Shown here piece after piece: positions 26,635 to 35,833 of a stretch of 64,000 bases of DNA. Numbering within the stretch: the first letter of the stretch is position 1; each line of letters opens with the position of its first letter. The translations under genes and the position numbers were made by a program. Source of the DNA: Polyangium sp. 6x1. Lineage in GTDB: Bacteria; Myxococcota_A; Polyangia; Polyangiales; Polyangiaceae. The notes under the pieces are model-generated. The model saw nothing but the letters and a program-made list of their open reading frames with translations, made no database searches and was not told the origin of the DNA. The stretch is from positions 1 to 64,000 of the forward strand of contig NZ_JARZHH010000037.1 of NCBI RefSeq assembly GCF_029946515.1, in the 5' to 3' direction.

Positions 26635-27689
26635 GCGCGCTTCTCCTTGTCCTTGCGCATGGCGAGACCGAGGGCCACGCAGAGCTGCGAGCCGCGGGCG
26701 CGGAGCATGTCGGCGCTCACGTCCTTGCCCTCGACGGCGACACGCTCGAGCGGCTGGAGCATCTCGACCTGCACGCGCGAGCGGCGCGAGATCGCCGCAG
26801 GCAACGCGGGCAGGTTCGAGGTACCGCCCGTGAGGTAGATCCGGTGCATCTCGGGCTCGCCGCTCGTGGCGAGGAAGAAGTCGAGCGAGCGCTGGATCTC
26901 ACCGGCGATCGTGTCGCAAACGGCGTCGACGATCGGCGGCACCTGGGCCGCCGGGCCGAAGGGCTGCGCGACGCTCTGGCACTTGAGCTCCTCGGCCTGT
27001 TCGAACGTCACGCCGAGCTGCTTCTGGATCTGCTCGGTGACGTAGTTGCCCGCGTTCGGGATGTCGCGCGTGAACGAGCTCGCGCCGCGCGAGACGATGT
27101 TGATCGAGGTGAGCGAGGCGCCGACGTTGATGATCGCGAACGTCTGATCGGCGGGGATGCCGCGCCCGTACTCGAAGAGGTTCTGGACGGTGAAGGCGTC
27201 GATGTCGAGGACGAGGGGCTTTAGCTTTGCTTGTCGCGCGACCTCGAGGTAGTCGCTCACCTCTTCGCGCTTCGCGGCGACGAGGAGCAGGTCCATCTGC
27301 CCGGCTTCGGGGCGGCGACGCAGGACCTCGTAGTCGACGTGCACGTCCTTGATGTCGAAGGGGATGTGCTGCTCCGCCTCCCACTGGATCTGCTCGTCGA
27401 GCTCGGTCTGGGTCATCAGCGGCACCGTGATCTTGCGGATGATCACGGCCTGACCGCTGATGCTCAGCGCGACCTCGCGTTGCTTGATCTTGGCGTCCGC
27501 GAGCGCCCGGCCCACGGCCGCGACGATCGCCGAGGCGTTCATCACGTGGCCGTCGACGATGCTCTGCGGCGGCAGCGGGCAGTAGCCGGCCCGGACCAGC
27601 GACAGCCCTTTGCGACCTTCCTTGAGCTGGCACACCTTGATGGCGCTCGAGCCGATGTCGACGCCCACCAGGTTGTTTCCGTCCGCCAT
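26631..27689 (-). CDS. pilM: Type IV pilus actin-like ATPase PilM
   Basis: This 352-aa cytoplasmic protein has the actin/FtsA fold of PilM, with phosphate-binding VDIGSSAIKV near residues 9-18 and YLTGGTSNLPAL near 285. It binds the N-terminal tail of PilN and couples the platform to the motor ATPases. It is the first gene of the minus-strand pilMNOPQ operon, whose members overlap or nearly abut. The promoter should lie in 27690-27892, shared with the divergent LysM gene. No pilB, pilT or pilC is present here. Confidence 0.96.
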   Translation of the reverse strand: MADGNNLVGVDIGSSAIKVCQLKEGRKGLSLVRAGYCPLPPQSIVDGHVMNASAIVAAVGRALADAKIKQREVALSISGQAVIIRKITVPLMTQTELDEQIQWEAEQHIPFDIKDVHVDYEVLRRRPEAGQMDLLLVAAKREEVSDYLEVARQAKLKPLVLDIDAFTVQNLFEYGRGIPADQTFAIINVGASLTSINIVSRGASSFTRDIPNAGNYVTEQIQKQLGVTFEQAEELKCQSVAQPFGPAAQVPPIVDAVCDTIAGEIQRSLDFFLATSGEPEMHRIYLTGGTSNLPALPAAISRRSRVQVEMLQPLERVAVEGKDVSADMLRARGSQLCVALGLAMRKDKEKRA

Positions 27690-27892
27690 CGATCAGTCCT
27701 GGTCCTCGTAACAGCGGCGCGCGCAGGCTCCGCCGGCCCGACCCCGGGAGGGGGTCCGAGCCAGCATCGCACCCCCGCCAATCCGCGGCCAAAATAGTGC
27801 TTTACGCATCGAACGGTTCCGCGTACCGAAGGTAAGACAGCCTTGGGTGCGTGGCCGTATCGAGCCCCCAGGCAACGTTGAATACATCACAC

Positions 27893-28993
27893 ATGGACGC
27901 TTTCGCCTCGAAACCGGCTCGTTCTTCGTTCCGGCTCCGCTGCGCCGCCTTGATGGCCGGCGCGGCGGTCGCGCTCTTCTCGGTCTGCGCCGAGGCGGGG
28001 GACGTGGTTCACGTCGTTGCCAAGGGGCAGGTCCTCGTCCAGATCGCGAAGCGGTATCGTACGACAGTCGAGGCGATCCGCGCGGCAAATGGGCTGCGGC
28101 CCGGGCAGCTCCTCAAGCCGGGCCAGGAGCTCGTGATCCCCGAGAAGGGGAAAGAGGCGGAGGCCGCGAAGAAGGCGGCGGCGCAGCGGGCGGCCAAGGA
28201 TGGCAAGAAGGCGGACGCGAAGGAGAGCGCCGCCGCTGGCAAGGGAAAAAAGAAGGGCGACCCGAAGCCCGCGAAGCCCGAGCCGCTCGTGATGAAGCCG
28301 AAGCGGCCGGGATTCGTGAAGCTCGTGCGCGGCAGCGAGCGGCTGGAGACGCAGCTCCTCACGAAGCACGGGCGGCTCGTGCCGTCGGCGCTGACGGGGC
28401 TCGGCAAGATGATGCGGCACGGGCCCTCGGGCGCGAAGACCGCGATCGATCCGCGCCTCGCCACGCTGATCGGCATGGTCAGCGATCACTTTGGCGGGCG
28501 TACGATCCACATCACGAGTGGGTTCCGACCCTATTCTCCCACCCAGTACACCAAGCACTCCAACCACAACCTGGGCAGGGCGATGGATTTCAGCATCGAG
28601 GGCGTGCCGAACACGATGCTGCGCGATTTCTGTCGGACCTTTCGCAATGCTGGGGTAGGTTACTACCCGAACAGCACATTCGTTCACCTCGACGTCCGGA
28701 CCACGAAGGCCTTCTGGATCGACTATTCCCGACCCGGTGAGGCGCCACGCTACGATTCCCCAGTGGCCCAGGCCTCCGCGGACGAGTCGACGGCGGACGT
28801 GGATCAAGCGCCTTCGGGCGCGACCCCTGCCCCCGCTGGGGCAGGAAAAGAAACGCCGACCACACCCCCTGCGCAGGGAGGTGGGTCTGGGGATACCCAT
28901 CCCCCCCCTTCGCAAGTCGTTGATCCTTCAACTGGAAACTCCAGCACCCAGGATCCGACGCATCGAAACACGCCGAAGGCGGGTCAGAACTGA
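27893..28993 (+). CDS. LysM protein with DUF882/M15-like peptidase domain
   Basis: This 366-aa secreted protein has a signal peptide (about 1-35), a LysM peptidoglycan-binding motif (about 38-83) and a Lys/Ala-rich basic linker (about 85-145). A domain at about 160-275 has ITSGFRPYS, HNLGRAMDFS near residue 225 and HLDVR near 265. These supply the His/Asp/His zinc ligands of the DUF882 (MepK-like) M15 peptidase family. The tail after 285 is Pro/Ser/Thr-rich. It probably cuts peptidoglycan crosslinks. Its divergence from the pil operon suggests, but does not show, a role in wall remodelling for pilus insertion. ATG 27893 was chosen for the signal peptide. Confidence 0.85.
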   Translation: MDAFASKPARSSFRLRCAALMAGAAVALFSVCAEAGDVVHVVAKGQVLVQIAKRYRTTVEAIRAANGLRPGQLLKPGQELVIPEKGKEAEAAKKAAAQRAAKDGKKADAKESAAAGKGKKKGDPKPAKPEPLVMKPKRPGFVKLVRGSERLETQLLTKHGRLVPSALTGLGKMMRHGPSGAKTAIDPRLATLIGMVSDHFGGRTIHITSGFRPYSPTQYTKHSNHNLGRAMDFSIEGVPNTMLRDFCRTFRNAGVGYYPNSTFVHLDVRTTKAFWIDYSRPGEAPRYDSPVAQASADESTADVDQAPSGATPAPAGAGKETPTTPPAQGGGSGDTHPPPSQVVDPSTGNSSTQDPTHRNTPKAGQN

Positions 28994-28996
28994 CCC
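28981..28996 (+). terminator. Small dyad at the stop of the LysM gene
   Basis: GGGTCA-GAAC-TGACCC spans the stop codon, with GGC and TGCC extending the arms imperfectly. There is no T run, so termination is uncertain. Confidence 0.3.
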
Positions 28997-29015
28997 TGCC
29001 TCGGTAGGAAGCGTT

Positions 29016-29049
29016 AGGGATTTTCCTGAGACTCTGAGGGAATTTCCTG
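29016..29049. promoter_or_regulatory. Two 13-bp operator-like sites, 21 bp apart, before the sigma factor
   Basis: AGGGATTTTCCTG (29016-29028) and AGGGAATTTCCTG (29037-29049) differ at one base. Their starts are 21 bp apart, two helical turns, so a dimeric regulator could bind both on one face. Each site is itself a near-palindrome around GGGAATTTCC. They lie about 140-170 bp before the likely start of the sigma factor gene. The binding protein is unknown. Confidence 0.55.
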
Positions 29050-29187
29050 GTGCAGAATCCGTGGTGTAGATTCGTTTGCGGTCCTTCTCTGGAGGACGGG
29101 ACCAGTGTACGTTTGGGACGAGCCGCTCCTTGCCACCTCACAAGGATGTGCCACGAACGTTGCTTACATCACGAGGTCCCTGAACAG

Positions 29188-29991
29188 ATGCAGCAGTCCT
29201 ACTTCCACCGACAGGATGTTCAGGAACGAGACGCGACCGTCATCGCCCAGGCGGATCTGAGCGGGTGTACGGCCATGGTGTCCCCCTGCGCCCCGCAAGA
29301 GCCTGCCAGCACGGTCGGTCGCCGCTCGCTCCCCGAGGCGCCGCCGTCCGATGTGCGGCCTCGGCGCGGGCGGGCGGCGCAGGAGGGAGGGTTGGCACCG
29401 GTGTGCCCACACACCCTCAAGAGCTACCTGCCGCTCGTGAACCAGATCGTCGCGCAGATCGCGCGGCGGCTGCCGGCGAACGTGCTGCGGGACGACCTGC
29501 TCGCCGCCGGCGTGTTCGGGCTCCTCGACTCGCTCCGCAGGAACGGTGGCAACGGGGGCGAGACGTTCGAGTGGTACGCGCGCATGCGCATCCGCGGCGC
29601 CGTGGTGGACGAGCTGCGCGCCCAGGACTGGCTGAGCCGGCGAAGGCGCGCTGCCGTGACGGCGGCGCGGGATGGCGAGACGGGCACCGCGCGGCCGACG
29701 TGCCTCGTGAGCCTGCACGAGCTGACGCCGGTCGAAGAGCAGGTGCACCTCATCGCCGAGGACGAGGACCCGGCGGCGGCGTTCGAGGCGCGCGAGTCGT
29801 ACCGCGCGCTGTTCCGGGCGATGGAGCAGCTCCCCGAGCGCGAGCGGCAGATCGTCGGGATGCACTACTTCGACGGCGTGAAGCTGAAGGACATCGGCGC
29901 GCACCTCGGCGTGAGCGAGCCGCGCGTGTCGCAGCTCCACGCGCGCGCCCTCGGGCGGCTGAAGATCCTCATCCAGCGCGCCGCGGCCTAG
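29188..29991 (+). CDS. FliA/WhiG-like sigma-70 family factor
   Basis: This 267-aa protein directs RNA polymerase to a specific promoter class. Region 2 (about 75-150) contains RMRIRGAVVDELRAQDWLSR, typical of FliA/WhiG-type group 3 sigma factors. Region 4 (about 210-262) contains the helix-turn-helix LKDIGAHLGVSEPRVSQLH. About 70 residues of unconserved N-terminal sequence precede region 2. I chose ATG 29188; ATG 29146 and an ORF start at 29050 are possible and would give an even longer N-terminus with several cysteines. No anti-sigma gene is adjacent. In flagellated bacteria such factors drive late flagellar genes, which are absent here. Confidence 0.85.
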   Translation: MQQSYFHRQDVQERDATVIAQADLSGCTAMVSPCAPQEPASTVGRRSLPEAPPSDVRPRRGRAAQEGGLAPVCPHTLKSYLPLVNQIVAQIARRLPANVLRDDLLAAGVFGLLDSLRRNGGNGGETFEWYARMRIRGAVVDELRAQDWLSRRRRAAVTAARDGETGTARPTCLVSLHELTPVEEQVHLIAEDEDPAAAFEARESYRALFRAMEQLPERERQIVGMHYFDGVKLKDIGAHLGVSEPRVSQLHARALGRLKILIQRAAA

Positions 29992-30009
29992 ACGGCGGCT
30001 CCATCCCCC

Positions 30010-30027
30010 CTCTCCCTCCCGGGAGAG
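30010..30027. terminator. Hairpin between convergent sigma factor and 837-aa genes
   Basis: CTCTCCC (30010-30016) pairs with GGGAGAG (30021-30027) around a 4-base loop in the short gap between two convergent genes. No T run follows closely, so the call is weak. Confidence 0.3.
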
Positions 30028-30040
30028 AGGCACCGCGGAA

Positions 30041-32554
30041 CTAGTTTGCTTTTGCAGGACCGAGGAGCGCAGACGCGCGGCCTCGCATGGGACTCTCGAG
30101 GACGTAGAGCGTCGTCTGCTCGTAGCGCGCCTCGGGGGCGGTCTCGCCGCCGGCGCGGTGGACGAAGGCGTTCAGATGCGCGCCGCGATCGAGCGCCACG
30201 ACGCGCGTGCAGCCCACATCCACGAGCGCCTCGGTCGTGGCCTCGTCGGTGTCGAAGGTCGTCGTCGCGACGAGGACCGCGCCATCGCCGAGCGCGCAGA
30301 GGGCCGCGCGCGGGCGCATCGAGCCGACGACACGCGCCTCGGGCAGAGGCCTTCCCTCGTCCGCGGTGAGAGGGAGCTCGGTCGCGTCGGCGTCGGGCGT
30401 GGGCGTGAAGGCCTCGCTCTTGTCGATGCGCACAGGGCCGTCGCCGACGACCAGCGCACCCGCGCCGGGGGCGAACTTGAGGCCGATGGATCCGTCGATC
30501 GCGAGGCCACGCGGGCCCTTGCGGCGGCCCGCGCCGAGGCCGACGGCGGCGAGGACGTGGGGACGCTCGGCATCGGAGAGCGCGCCGGGGAAGGTGCCGC
30601 CGAAGCGATGCGAGAGCTCCTTCTCGCCGGCGCGGATGTGCAAGGTGAAGCGCTCGGGGGCAAACCACGCGACGCGCACCTGCGCGCCGAGCTTGGAGAC
30701 CGTCGCGGTGTAGATGCCCGGTTGCCAGAGCGGCGTGGGCTGCGTGCCGGGATCCGGCTCCCACGCGACGCCCTCGGGCAGCGGCGCATCCGGGTTCGCC
30801 TTGCGCACGACGACGTAGACGAGCTCGGTGGGCGAGCCGGAGAGCGCGCGCGCGGGCGCGAGGGACATGCCGGCCGCGTGCACGCTGGCGCTGATCTCGT
30901 CGCCCGTTCGCTGGAAGAAGCCGATGCCCGTGGGATCGGGGCTCGTGGCGAGCGGAAGGGCCTCGCGGCAGCCGGCGAGGACGAGCGCGCGCGCGAGGAG
31001 CTCGGCGGGCAGGGCCTCGCCCCAGCCGTAGATCAGGTGGCCCGCCTCGGTCACGCAGAGCGCGGAGCGATCGGCGAGGACCGCGTCGGCCTCGGAGAGT
31101 TTTCCGACGTGGCCGGACGTGACCAGCGGCGCGCCGGTTTGCCGGAGGGAGCGGATCGCCGGCGGCACGTCCGCGCCGAAGGGCCAGGCGCCGATCGAGG
31201 GACGGCCGAAGCGATCGACGGCGAGCGTGGAGGCGTCGGGTTGCGGCGGCAGGAAGGTGCGGCGCTCGACGACGAGGCCGAGCGGAGGCGCGTTTGCCGG
31301 CGGGCCACCCGCGAACACGGCGACGGCCGCGGGCACGTCGGCGGCCGGGATGCGTCCCTCGCCGCGCAGGCCCGTCGGGGTGCGCGGCGCGAGCGTGCCG
31401 GGCATCGGGCGCAGCTCGAGGCGCCTGCCATCCATCGCGACGAGGTGCACGACGGCGTGCGGGCGATCGGGATCCGGACGGACGATCGTCGTGAAGAGGG
31501 CCGGCGGCGCCTCGGGCTTGCTCATCGGCAAGGGCGCGGGCGCCGGGAGCCAGAGGCCCTCGCCGGGCATCGTCCGGTCGCGCTTCGTGGCCACGCGGGG
31601 CGGCGGGAAGCCCTCGTCCGAGGGCGCTTCCGTCGACGGCGCGGCGGGCAGCTCGGGCGGCGGGGATGCGGTCGCCTCGCGCAGGCGGATCGACGTCGTC
31701 CGGAGGCTCGTGACGATCCGCTTCACGCGACCTGCCGAGCCCTCGCCGACGAGCTCGCGCGTGGTCGCTTCGAGGAAAGGCGACCACGGGGTCACGTCGT
31801 GCGGGAGGCGCTGCGCGGAGAGCGCGTGCTCGTCGCGCGGGCCGGGGTTCACCGACGCGTCGGAGAGCGTCACCGCGGCGGGCAACGCGTCCTGCCCGAG
31901 GGCCATGACGAGCATGTCCTCCGTGAGCTCGAAGCGCGCTTCCTTGGGTGGCGCGCCGAAGAGGACCGCGATCTCCCCGATGCCGCGCAGCGCGCCCTCG
32001 GAGAGCCAGTTCTCCACGGAGGCGCGCAGCCGCTCGCTGCGGGTACGCGCGGCCTGCACGGCTGCGTCGCCCGCGAGATCGAGGATCGTGATCCCCTGGA
32101 CGAGGCCGTCCGCGCTGGTGGCGTAGGCGGCCCAGCGACCGTGGGCCACGAGGTCGTGCTCGTGCCCGAGCGGCGTGTTCGTCAGGTTGACGACCCTGCG
32201 CACGGCGACCGGACGACCGCCGCGCGAGATGCGTACCTCCGCGCGGTAGAGATCGTTCGTGGGCGCAGCGTTCGCTCCGGATGGCCGAGCCGCCAGAAAG
32301 AGCACGCGGCGGCCGATCATGGCGTCGTGCACGAGACCGCCGCGCTCTTCCCAGACGAAGTCCTCGGGCCGCACGGAGCCGCCCACGGTGGCGCCGAGCA
32401 TGGCCGCAACGGCCTCGACGCTCCGCGCGGGAGGCGCCGGGCTCGTGGCGACGCGGATCAGGAGCGCGACGAGCGCGATCCCGAGGACGAACGGTCCACG
32501 CGAGCGCGCGTGCGCCGCGAGGGTATCGACAAAGGTGCCTCGCGGCGACGTCAT
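30041..32554 (-). CDS. Large membrane-anchored protein with two phosphodiester-glycosidase-like regions
   Basis: This 837-aa protein has an N-terminal membrane segment (about 20-40) and is otherwise exported. I cannot name a family with certainty. Two stretches (about 450-570 and 700-815) read like the NAGPA/DUF2233 phosphodiester glycosidase fold: 'RPSIGAWPFGADVP...GHVGKLSEADAVLADRSALCVTE' and 'IGLKFAPGAGALVV...ARVVGSMRPRAALC', each followed by 'LVxxGCREAL' or 'LVDVGCTRVV'. The pairing suggests an internal duplication. The N-terminal 300 residues resemble nothing I know. It precedes no obvious partner; the Kal-Kce gene lies 34 bp upstream on the same strand. Confidence 0.75.
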   Translation of the reverse strand: MTSPRGTFVDTLAAHARSRGPFVLGIALVALLIRVATSPAPPARSVEAVAAMLGATVGGSVRPEDFVWEERGGLVHDAMIGRRVLFLAARPSGANAAPTNDLYRAEVRISRGGRPVAVRRVVNLTNTPLGHEHDLVAHGRWAAYATSADGLVQGITILDLAGDAAVQAARTRSERLRASVENWLSEGALRGIGEIAVLFGAPPKEARFELTEDMLVMALGQDALPAAVTLSDASVNPGPRDEHALSAQRLPHDVTPWSPFLEATTRELVGEGSAGRVKRIVTSLRTTSIRLREATASPPPELPAAPSTEAPSDEGFPPPRVATKRDRTMPGEGLWLPAPAPLPMSKPEAPPALFTTIVRPDPDRPHAVVHLVAMDGRRLELRPMPGTLAPRTPTGLRGEGRIPAADVPAAVAVFAGGPPANAPPLGLVVERRTFLPPQPDASTLAVDRFGRPSIGAWPFGADVPPAIRSLRQTGAPLVTSGHVGKLSEADAVLADRSALCVTEAGHLIYGWGEALPAELLARALVLAGCREALPLATSPDPTGIGFFQRTGDEISASVHAAGMSLAPARALSGSPTELVYVVVRKANPDAPLPEGVAWEPDPGTQPTPLWQPGIYTATVSKLGAQVRVAWFAPERFTLHIRAGEKELSHRFGGTFPGALSDAERPHVLAAVGLGAGRRKGPRGLAIDGSIGLKFAPGAGALVVGDGPVRIDKSEAFTPTPDADATELPLTADEGRPLPEARVVGSMRPRAALCALGDGAVLVATTTFDTDEATTEALVDVGCTRVVALDRGAHLNAFVHRAGGETAPEARYEQTTLYVLESPMRGRASALLGPAKAN

Positions 32555-32588
32555 GGCTTCCGGACGGGGATGATTTGGGATCGCACGA

Positions 32589-33926
32589 TCACGCGGCGGT
32601 TGTTTTGATGCCGAGGAGCACGCGGGCGCGATCGGGATCGACGATCTCGCGGCCGAGGCTCCTCGCGTAGGCGGCGGCGCGCGCGACGAGCGGCGCGCTG
32701 CCCTCGGAGAGGACGCCCTTCTCCAGGTAGATGTTGTCTTCGAGGCCGACGCGCGCGTGGCCGCCGAGCTTGATCGCGAGCTCGGTCATGGGCCTCTGGT
32801 GGCGACCGACCGCGGCGACGGCCCAGGTCGCGCCGGCGGGGATCTGCGAGCGCATGAAGAGCACGACCTCCTCGCTCGGCATGATGGCGCCGGGCACGCC
32901 GAGCACGAACTGGAAGTGAAGCGGCGCGCCGATGAGGCCCTCCTTCAGCAGCGCGAGCGCCTCGTGGATGTGTCCGACTTCGTAGCACTCGAGCTCCGCG
33001 ATGCTGCCGGCCTCGCGGATGCGGCGGGCGATCGCGCGGATGTCGGGGCGCGTGTTCACGAAGATGTCGTCGCCGAAGTTGATCGTGCCGCAGTTCAGCG
33101 TGGCCATCTCGGGCTTGCACGCGAGCGGGCCGAGCCGCTCCTCGACGCTCATGCCGACGGCGCCGCCGGTCGAGGTCTGGATGATGACGTCGGTCTTCTC
33201 GCGGATGCGGGCGATCGCCTCGCCGAAGAGCTCGCTCGACTGCGAGGGCGTGCCGTCGGCGTTGCGCACGTGCAGGTGGATCACGGCGGCGCCCGCGTCG
33301 CGACAGCGCGCGGCCTCGTCGGCGAGCTCCTGCGCGGTGATCGGCAGGTAGGGCGTGTGCGCGCGCGTCACCTCGGCGCCCACGATCGCGGCCGTCAGCA
33401 CGAGCGGCGACTCGGGCGGCGTGACGATCACGTGCGGAGGCGGCGTGATGATCGGGCGCGGCTCGGGCAACTTGGCGACGAGCTCCGGGCCGGGCGACGA
33501 GAGCGCGGGCAGCACGAGGCGCGGCCGGCGCTGCAGATCCTTCGGCACCACGCACGTGCCGATCGCGCGGCAGACCACGACCGGCTCGGCGAACGCGTCC
33601 GCCGCGGAGGGCGAGAGCGCCGGATCGCGCACGTTGGCGACGACCTTGCGCGCTTCGAAGGCCATCGTGCGCGACGTGTTGCCGACCTTCGTGATGACGC
33701 CGGTCGCCTCGATGTAGTCACCGGCACGGACGGGCGCGAGGAACTCGACGGCCTCGTAGGCGCGGAAGAGGCCCTCGTCGCCGTCGAGCCGGATGAGCAA
33801 CTCCGTGGCGACGTCGCCGAAAAGCCCGAGGATCCGGGCTCCATCGACGAGCTCGCCCGCGTAGTGGGCGTCGTGGGCTCCGATACGAACGCGAAGCGTG
33901 ACGGTCAAACCTAGGCCGATGCTCAT
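32589..33926 (-). CDS. Fused 3-aminobutyryl-CoA ammonia-lyase-like (Kal) and BKACE/Kce protein
   Basis: This 445-aa protein joins two enzymes of the lysine-fermentation set. Residues 1-130 form a hotdog domain like Kal, which removes ammonia from 3-aminobutyryl-CoA. Residues about 172-445 form a beta-keto acid cleavage enzyme (DUF849/BKACE), the Kce type, which with acetyl-CoA cuts 3-keto-5-aminohexanoate. HLHVR at 217-221 gives the two metal-binding histidines, and GLEDNIY near 400 gives the conserved Glu-Asp. In fermenting bacteria kce and kal are separate genes; here a 40-residue Pro-rich linker joins them. BKACE substrates vary, so the true reaction is uncertain. I chose ATG 33926 because the hotdog domain starts there. 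Confidence 0.88.
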   Translation of the reverse strand: MSIGLGLTVTLRVRIGAHDAHYAGELVDGARILGLFGDVATELLIRLDGDEGLFRAYEAVEFLAPVRAGDYIEATGVITKVGNTSRTMAFEARKVVANVRDPALSPSAADAFAEPVVVCRAIGTCVVPKDLQRRPRLVLPALSSPGPELVAKLPEPRPIITPPPHVIVTPPESPLVLTAAIVGAEVTRAHTPYLPITAQELADEAARCRDAGAAVIHLHVRNADGTPSQSSELFGEAIARIREKTDVIIQTSTGGAVGMSVEERLGPLACKPEMATLNCGTINFGDDIFVNTRPDIRAIARRIREAGSIAELECYEVGHIHEALALLKEGLIGAPLHFQFVLGVPGAIMPSEEVVLFMRSQIPAGATWAVAAVGRHQRPMTELAIKLGGHARVGLEDNIYLEKGVLSEGSAPLVARAAAYARSLGREIVDPDRARVLLGIKTTAA

Positions 33927-34039
33927 GGCGGGAGACTCAACAGTCGACAGTCGGTAGTCAACAGGGGAAACTGCGCCGCGCCGCGGATCGCGCTCGGGGC
34001 TCCGAATCGCCCCGAACCCCTCGGGCGTTCGAGACTGTG

Positions 34040-34816
34040 ATGACGTACGTAGACGCGAGCAACCTCCCACACCACGTCGGGATCATCATGGACGGCAACG
34101 GCCGCTGGGCCGAATTGCGCGGCGAACCTCGTGAGGCTGGCCACAAGGCCGGCAGCGCGGCGGTGCGGAGGGTGGTCCGGGCGGCGCGGCGGCTCGGGCT
34201 GACGGCGCTGACCTTGTATGCGTTCAGCGAGCAGAACTGGGCGCGGCCGACGGGTGAGGTGGACGCGCTGATGGGGCTCTTGCACGAGTTTCTCGTCGCG
34301 GAGCGAAACGAGATCCTCGACAACGAAATCCGGCTCGTGGCGATCGGCGACCTCGAGCGACTGCCGCCGTTCGTGCGCGACGCGCTCGATCCGCTGCGCT
34401 CGGCCTCGGGGGACAACCGCAAGATGACGCTCGCGCTGGCGCTCTCGTACGGCGGGCAGGAGGAGATCGCGCGGGCGGCGCGGGACCTCGCGATGGAGGC
34501 GAGCGAGGGCAAGCTCGACCCGCAGACGATCGACACCCGGGCGATCGCCGCTCGCCTGCCGAGCCTTGGCGTCGGCGAGCCCGACCTCATCATCCGCACG
34601 GGCGGCGAGCATCGCATCTCGAACTTCCTGCTCTTCGGCGCGGCCTACGCCGAGCTCGCCTTCACCGACGTCCTCTGGCCCGACTTCAAGGAGGAAGACC
34701 TCTTCGAAGCGCTCGCCAGCTACCAGCGTCGCGAGAGGCGCTTCGGTCGGGTCCTTTCGCATGCTACGTCTCCGCGCACGGCTTCGCCCCTCGACGGCGG
34801 GGCGATGAGGGTTTGA
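34040..34816 (+). CDS. uppS: Isoprenyl transferase (undecaprenyl diphosphate synthase)
   Basis: This 258-aa enzyme adds isopentenyl units to farnesyl diphosphate to make the C55 lipid carrier for cell-wall precursors. Conserved motifs are MDGNGRWA near 19-26 with the catalytic Asp, [11 protein letters not shown], and [14 protein letters not shown] near 194-207. Length is normal. ATG 34040 follows an overlapping GTG at 34037. It is followed by cdsA after 3 bp, the usual uppS-cdsA order. It is divergent from the Kal-Kce gene. Confidence 0.96.
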   Translation: MTYVDASNLPHHVGIIMDGNGRWAELRGEPREAGHKAGSAAVRRVVRAARRLGLTALTLYAFSEQNWARPTGEVDALMGLLHEFLVAERNEILDNEIRLVAIGDLERLPPFVRDALDPLRSASGDNRKMTLALALSYGGQEEIARAARDLAMEASEGKLDPQTIDTRAIAARLPSLGVGEPDLIIRTGGEHRISNFLLFGAAYAELAFTDVLWPDFKEEDLFEALASYQRRERRFGRVLSHATSPRTASPLDGGAMRV

Positions 34817-34819
34817 ACC

Positions 34820-35650
34820 TTGGCTGCCCGTAGCAATCTCGCGATGCGCCTCCTCTCGGCGGTCATCGCAATCCCCCTCCTCCTCGCGCTGCTTTATCGC
34901 GCTCCCACGTGGGGCTGGGCGCTCTTCCTCGCGCTCGCGCTCGCGGTCGGCGCGATCGAGCTGTTCGGCATGACGCACCCGCAGGATCGCGCCTCGCGGA
35001 TCCTCGGCGTCCTCTTGTCGCTCGGCGTGATGGCGACGCTCTGGTTCTTCACGACGAACGCGGCTGCGCTCGTCGCCCTGCTCTTCCTCCTGCCGACGGT
35101 CGCGCTCTTCATCACGCTCGCGCGGCTCGGGTCGATCGAGACCGCGGCGCTCCGCGCGATGGCGATGGGGTTCGGCCCGCTCTACCTCGGCGGCGGCCTC
35201 GGCTCGCTCGCGCTCTTGCGGCGCGACGCCGGTACTTCGGGCGCTGGCTTCGTGCTGCTCGCGCTCGTGCTCTCGTGGTTCAGCGACACCGGCGCGTACT
35301 TCGCGGGCCGGTTCCTGGGCAAACACAAGCTTTACGAGGCGGTCAGCCCCAAGAAGACGGTCGAGGGCGCGGTCGGCGGGCTCGCGGCGGCCGTCGTCGG
35401 GGCCGTCGTGGGGCACTATTTCTACTTGAAGAGTTTGCCCCTCGAGCACGCGATCGTGCTCGGGCTCGTGGCGGGCGCGGCCGGACAGGCTGGAGATCTC
35501 GCGGAGTCGATGATCAAGCGATCGGCCGGGGTCAAGGACTCGGGCGGCATCGTCCCTGGCCATGGCGGCATCCTCGATCGTGTCGACGCGCTGATGGTGA
35601 CGGGGACGTTTACGTACATCTACGTCCTCTTCTTCTGGCCTCGCCCTTGA
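34820..35650 (+). CDS. cdsA: Phosphatidate cytidylyltransferase
   Basis: This 276-aa multi-pass membrane enzyme makes CDP-diacylglycerol, the precursor of phospholipids. It has about eight hydrophobic segments. The C-terminal signature is complete: 'SMIKRSAGVKDSGGIVPGHGG' runs into ILDRVD (about 240-265). The start is probably TTG at 34820, with GAGGGT 8 bases upstream; ATG 34844 is an alternative that would still leave the first membrane helix. It directly follows uppS. Confidence 0.95.
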   Translation: MAARSNLAMRLLSAVIAIPLLLALLYRAPTWGWALFLALALAVGAIELFGMTHPQDRASRILGVLLSLGVMATLWFFTTNAAALVALLFLLPTVALFITLARLGSIETAALRAMAMGFGPLYLGGGLGSLALLRRDAGTSGAGFVLLALVLSWFSDTGAYFAGRFLGKHKLYEAVSPKKTVEGAVGGLAAAVVGAVVGHYFYLKSLPLEHAIVLGLVAGAAGQAGDLAESMIKRSAGVKDSGGIVPGHGGILDRVDALMVTGTFTYIYVLFFWPRP

Positions 35651-35669
35651 TCGATCGAGTGACCACCCA

Positions 35670-35774
35670 ATGACGCGTGTCGTCGCGTGGCCTCGATGTT
35701 GCACCGCACAAATGGCAATTTTTTCGCAAAAGCTCCGATGACGCGCGTCATCCGCGAATGACGCGCGGCGCGTG
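35670..35774. promoter_or_regulatory. Palindromic TGACGCG sites upstream of glutamate dehydrogenase
   Basis: GATGACGCGCGTCATC at 35737-35752 is a perfect 16-bp palindrome. An imperfect copy, ATGACGCGTGTCGTC, lies at 35670-35684, and a half site, TGACGCGCGG, at 35759-35768. The last two TGACGCG starts are 20 bp apart. All sit within 165 bp before the gdhA ATG, so they may bind a dimeric regulator of nitrogen or carbon metabolism. The regulator is unknown. Confidence 0.6.
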
Positions 35775-35833
35775 CGCAGAACCGCGAAACAAAAAATGGA
35801 TTTGGGCTTTGGCACGGACTAGAACGGCCACCC

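Noticed and set aside
27690-27892. A sigma-54 promoter for pilM
   Set aside because: TTGGCGGGGGTGCGATGC on the minus strand looked similar, but the GG and GC elements are 8 or 12 bases apart rather than 10.
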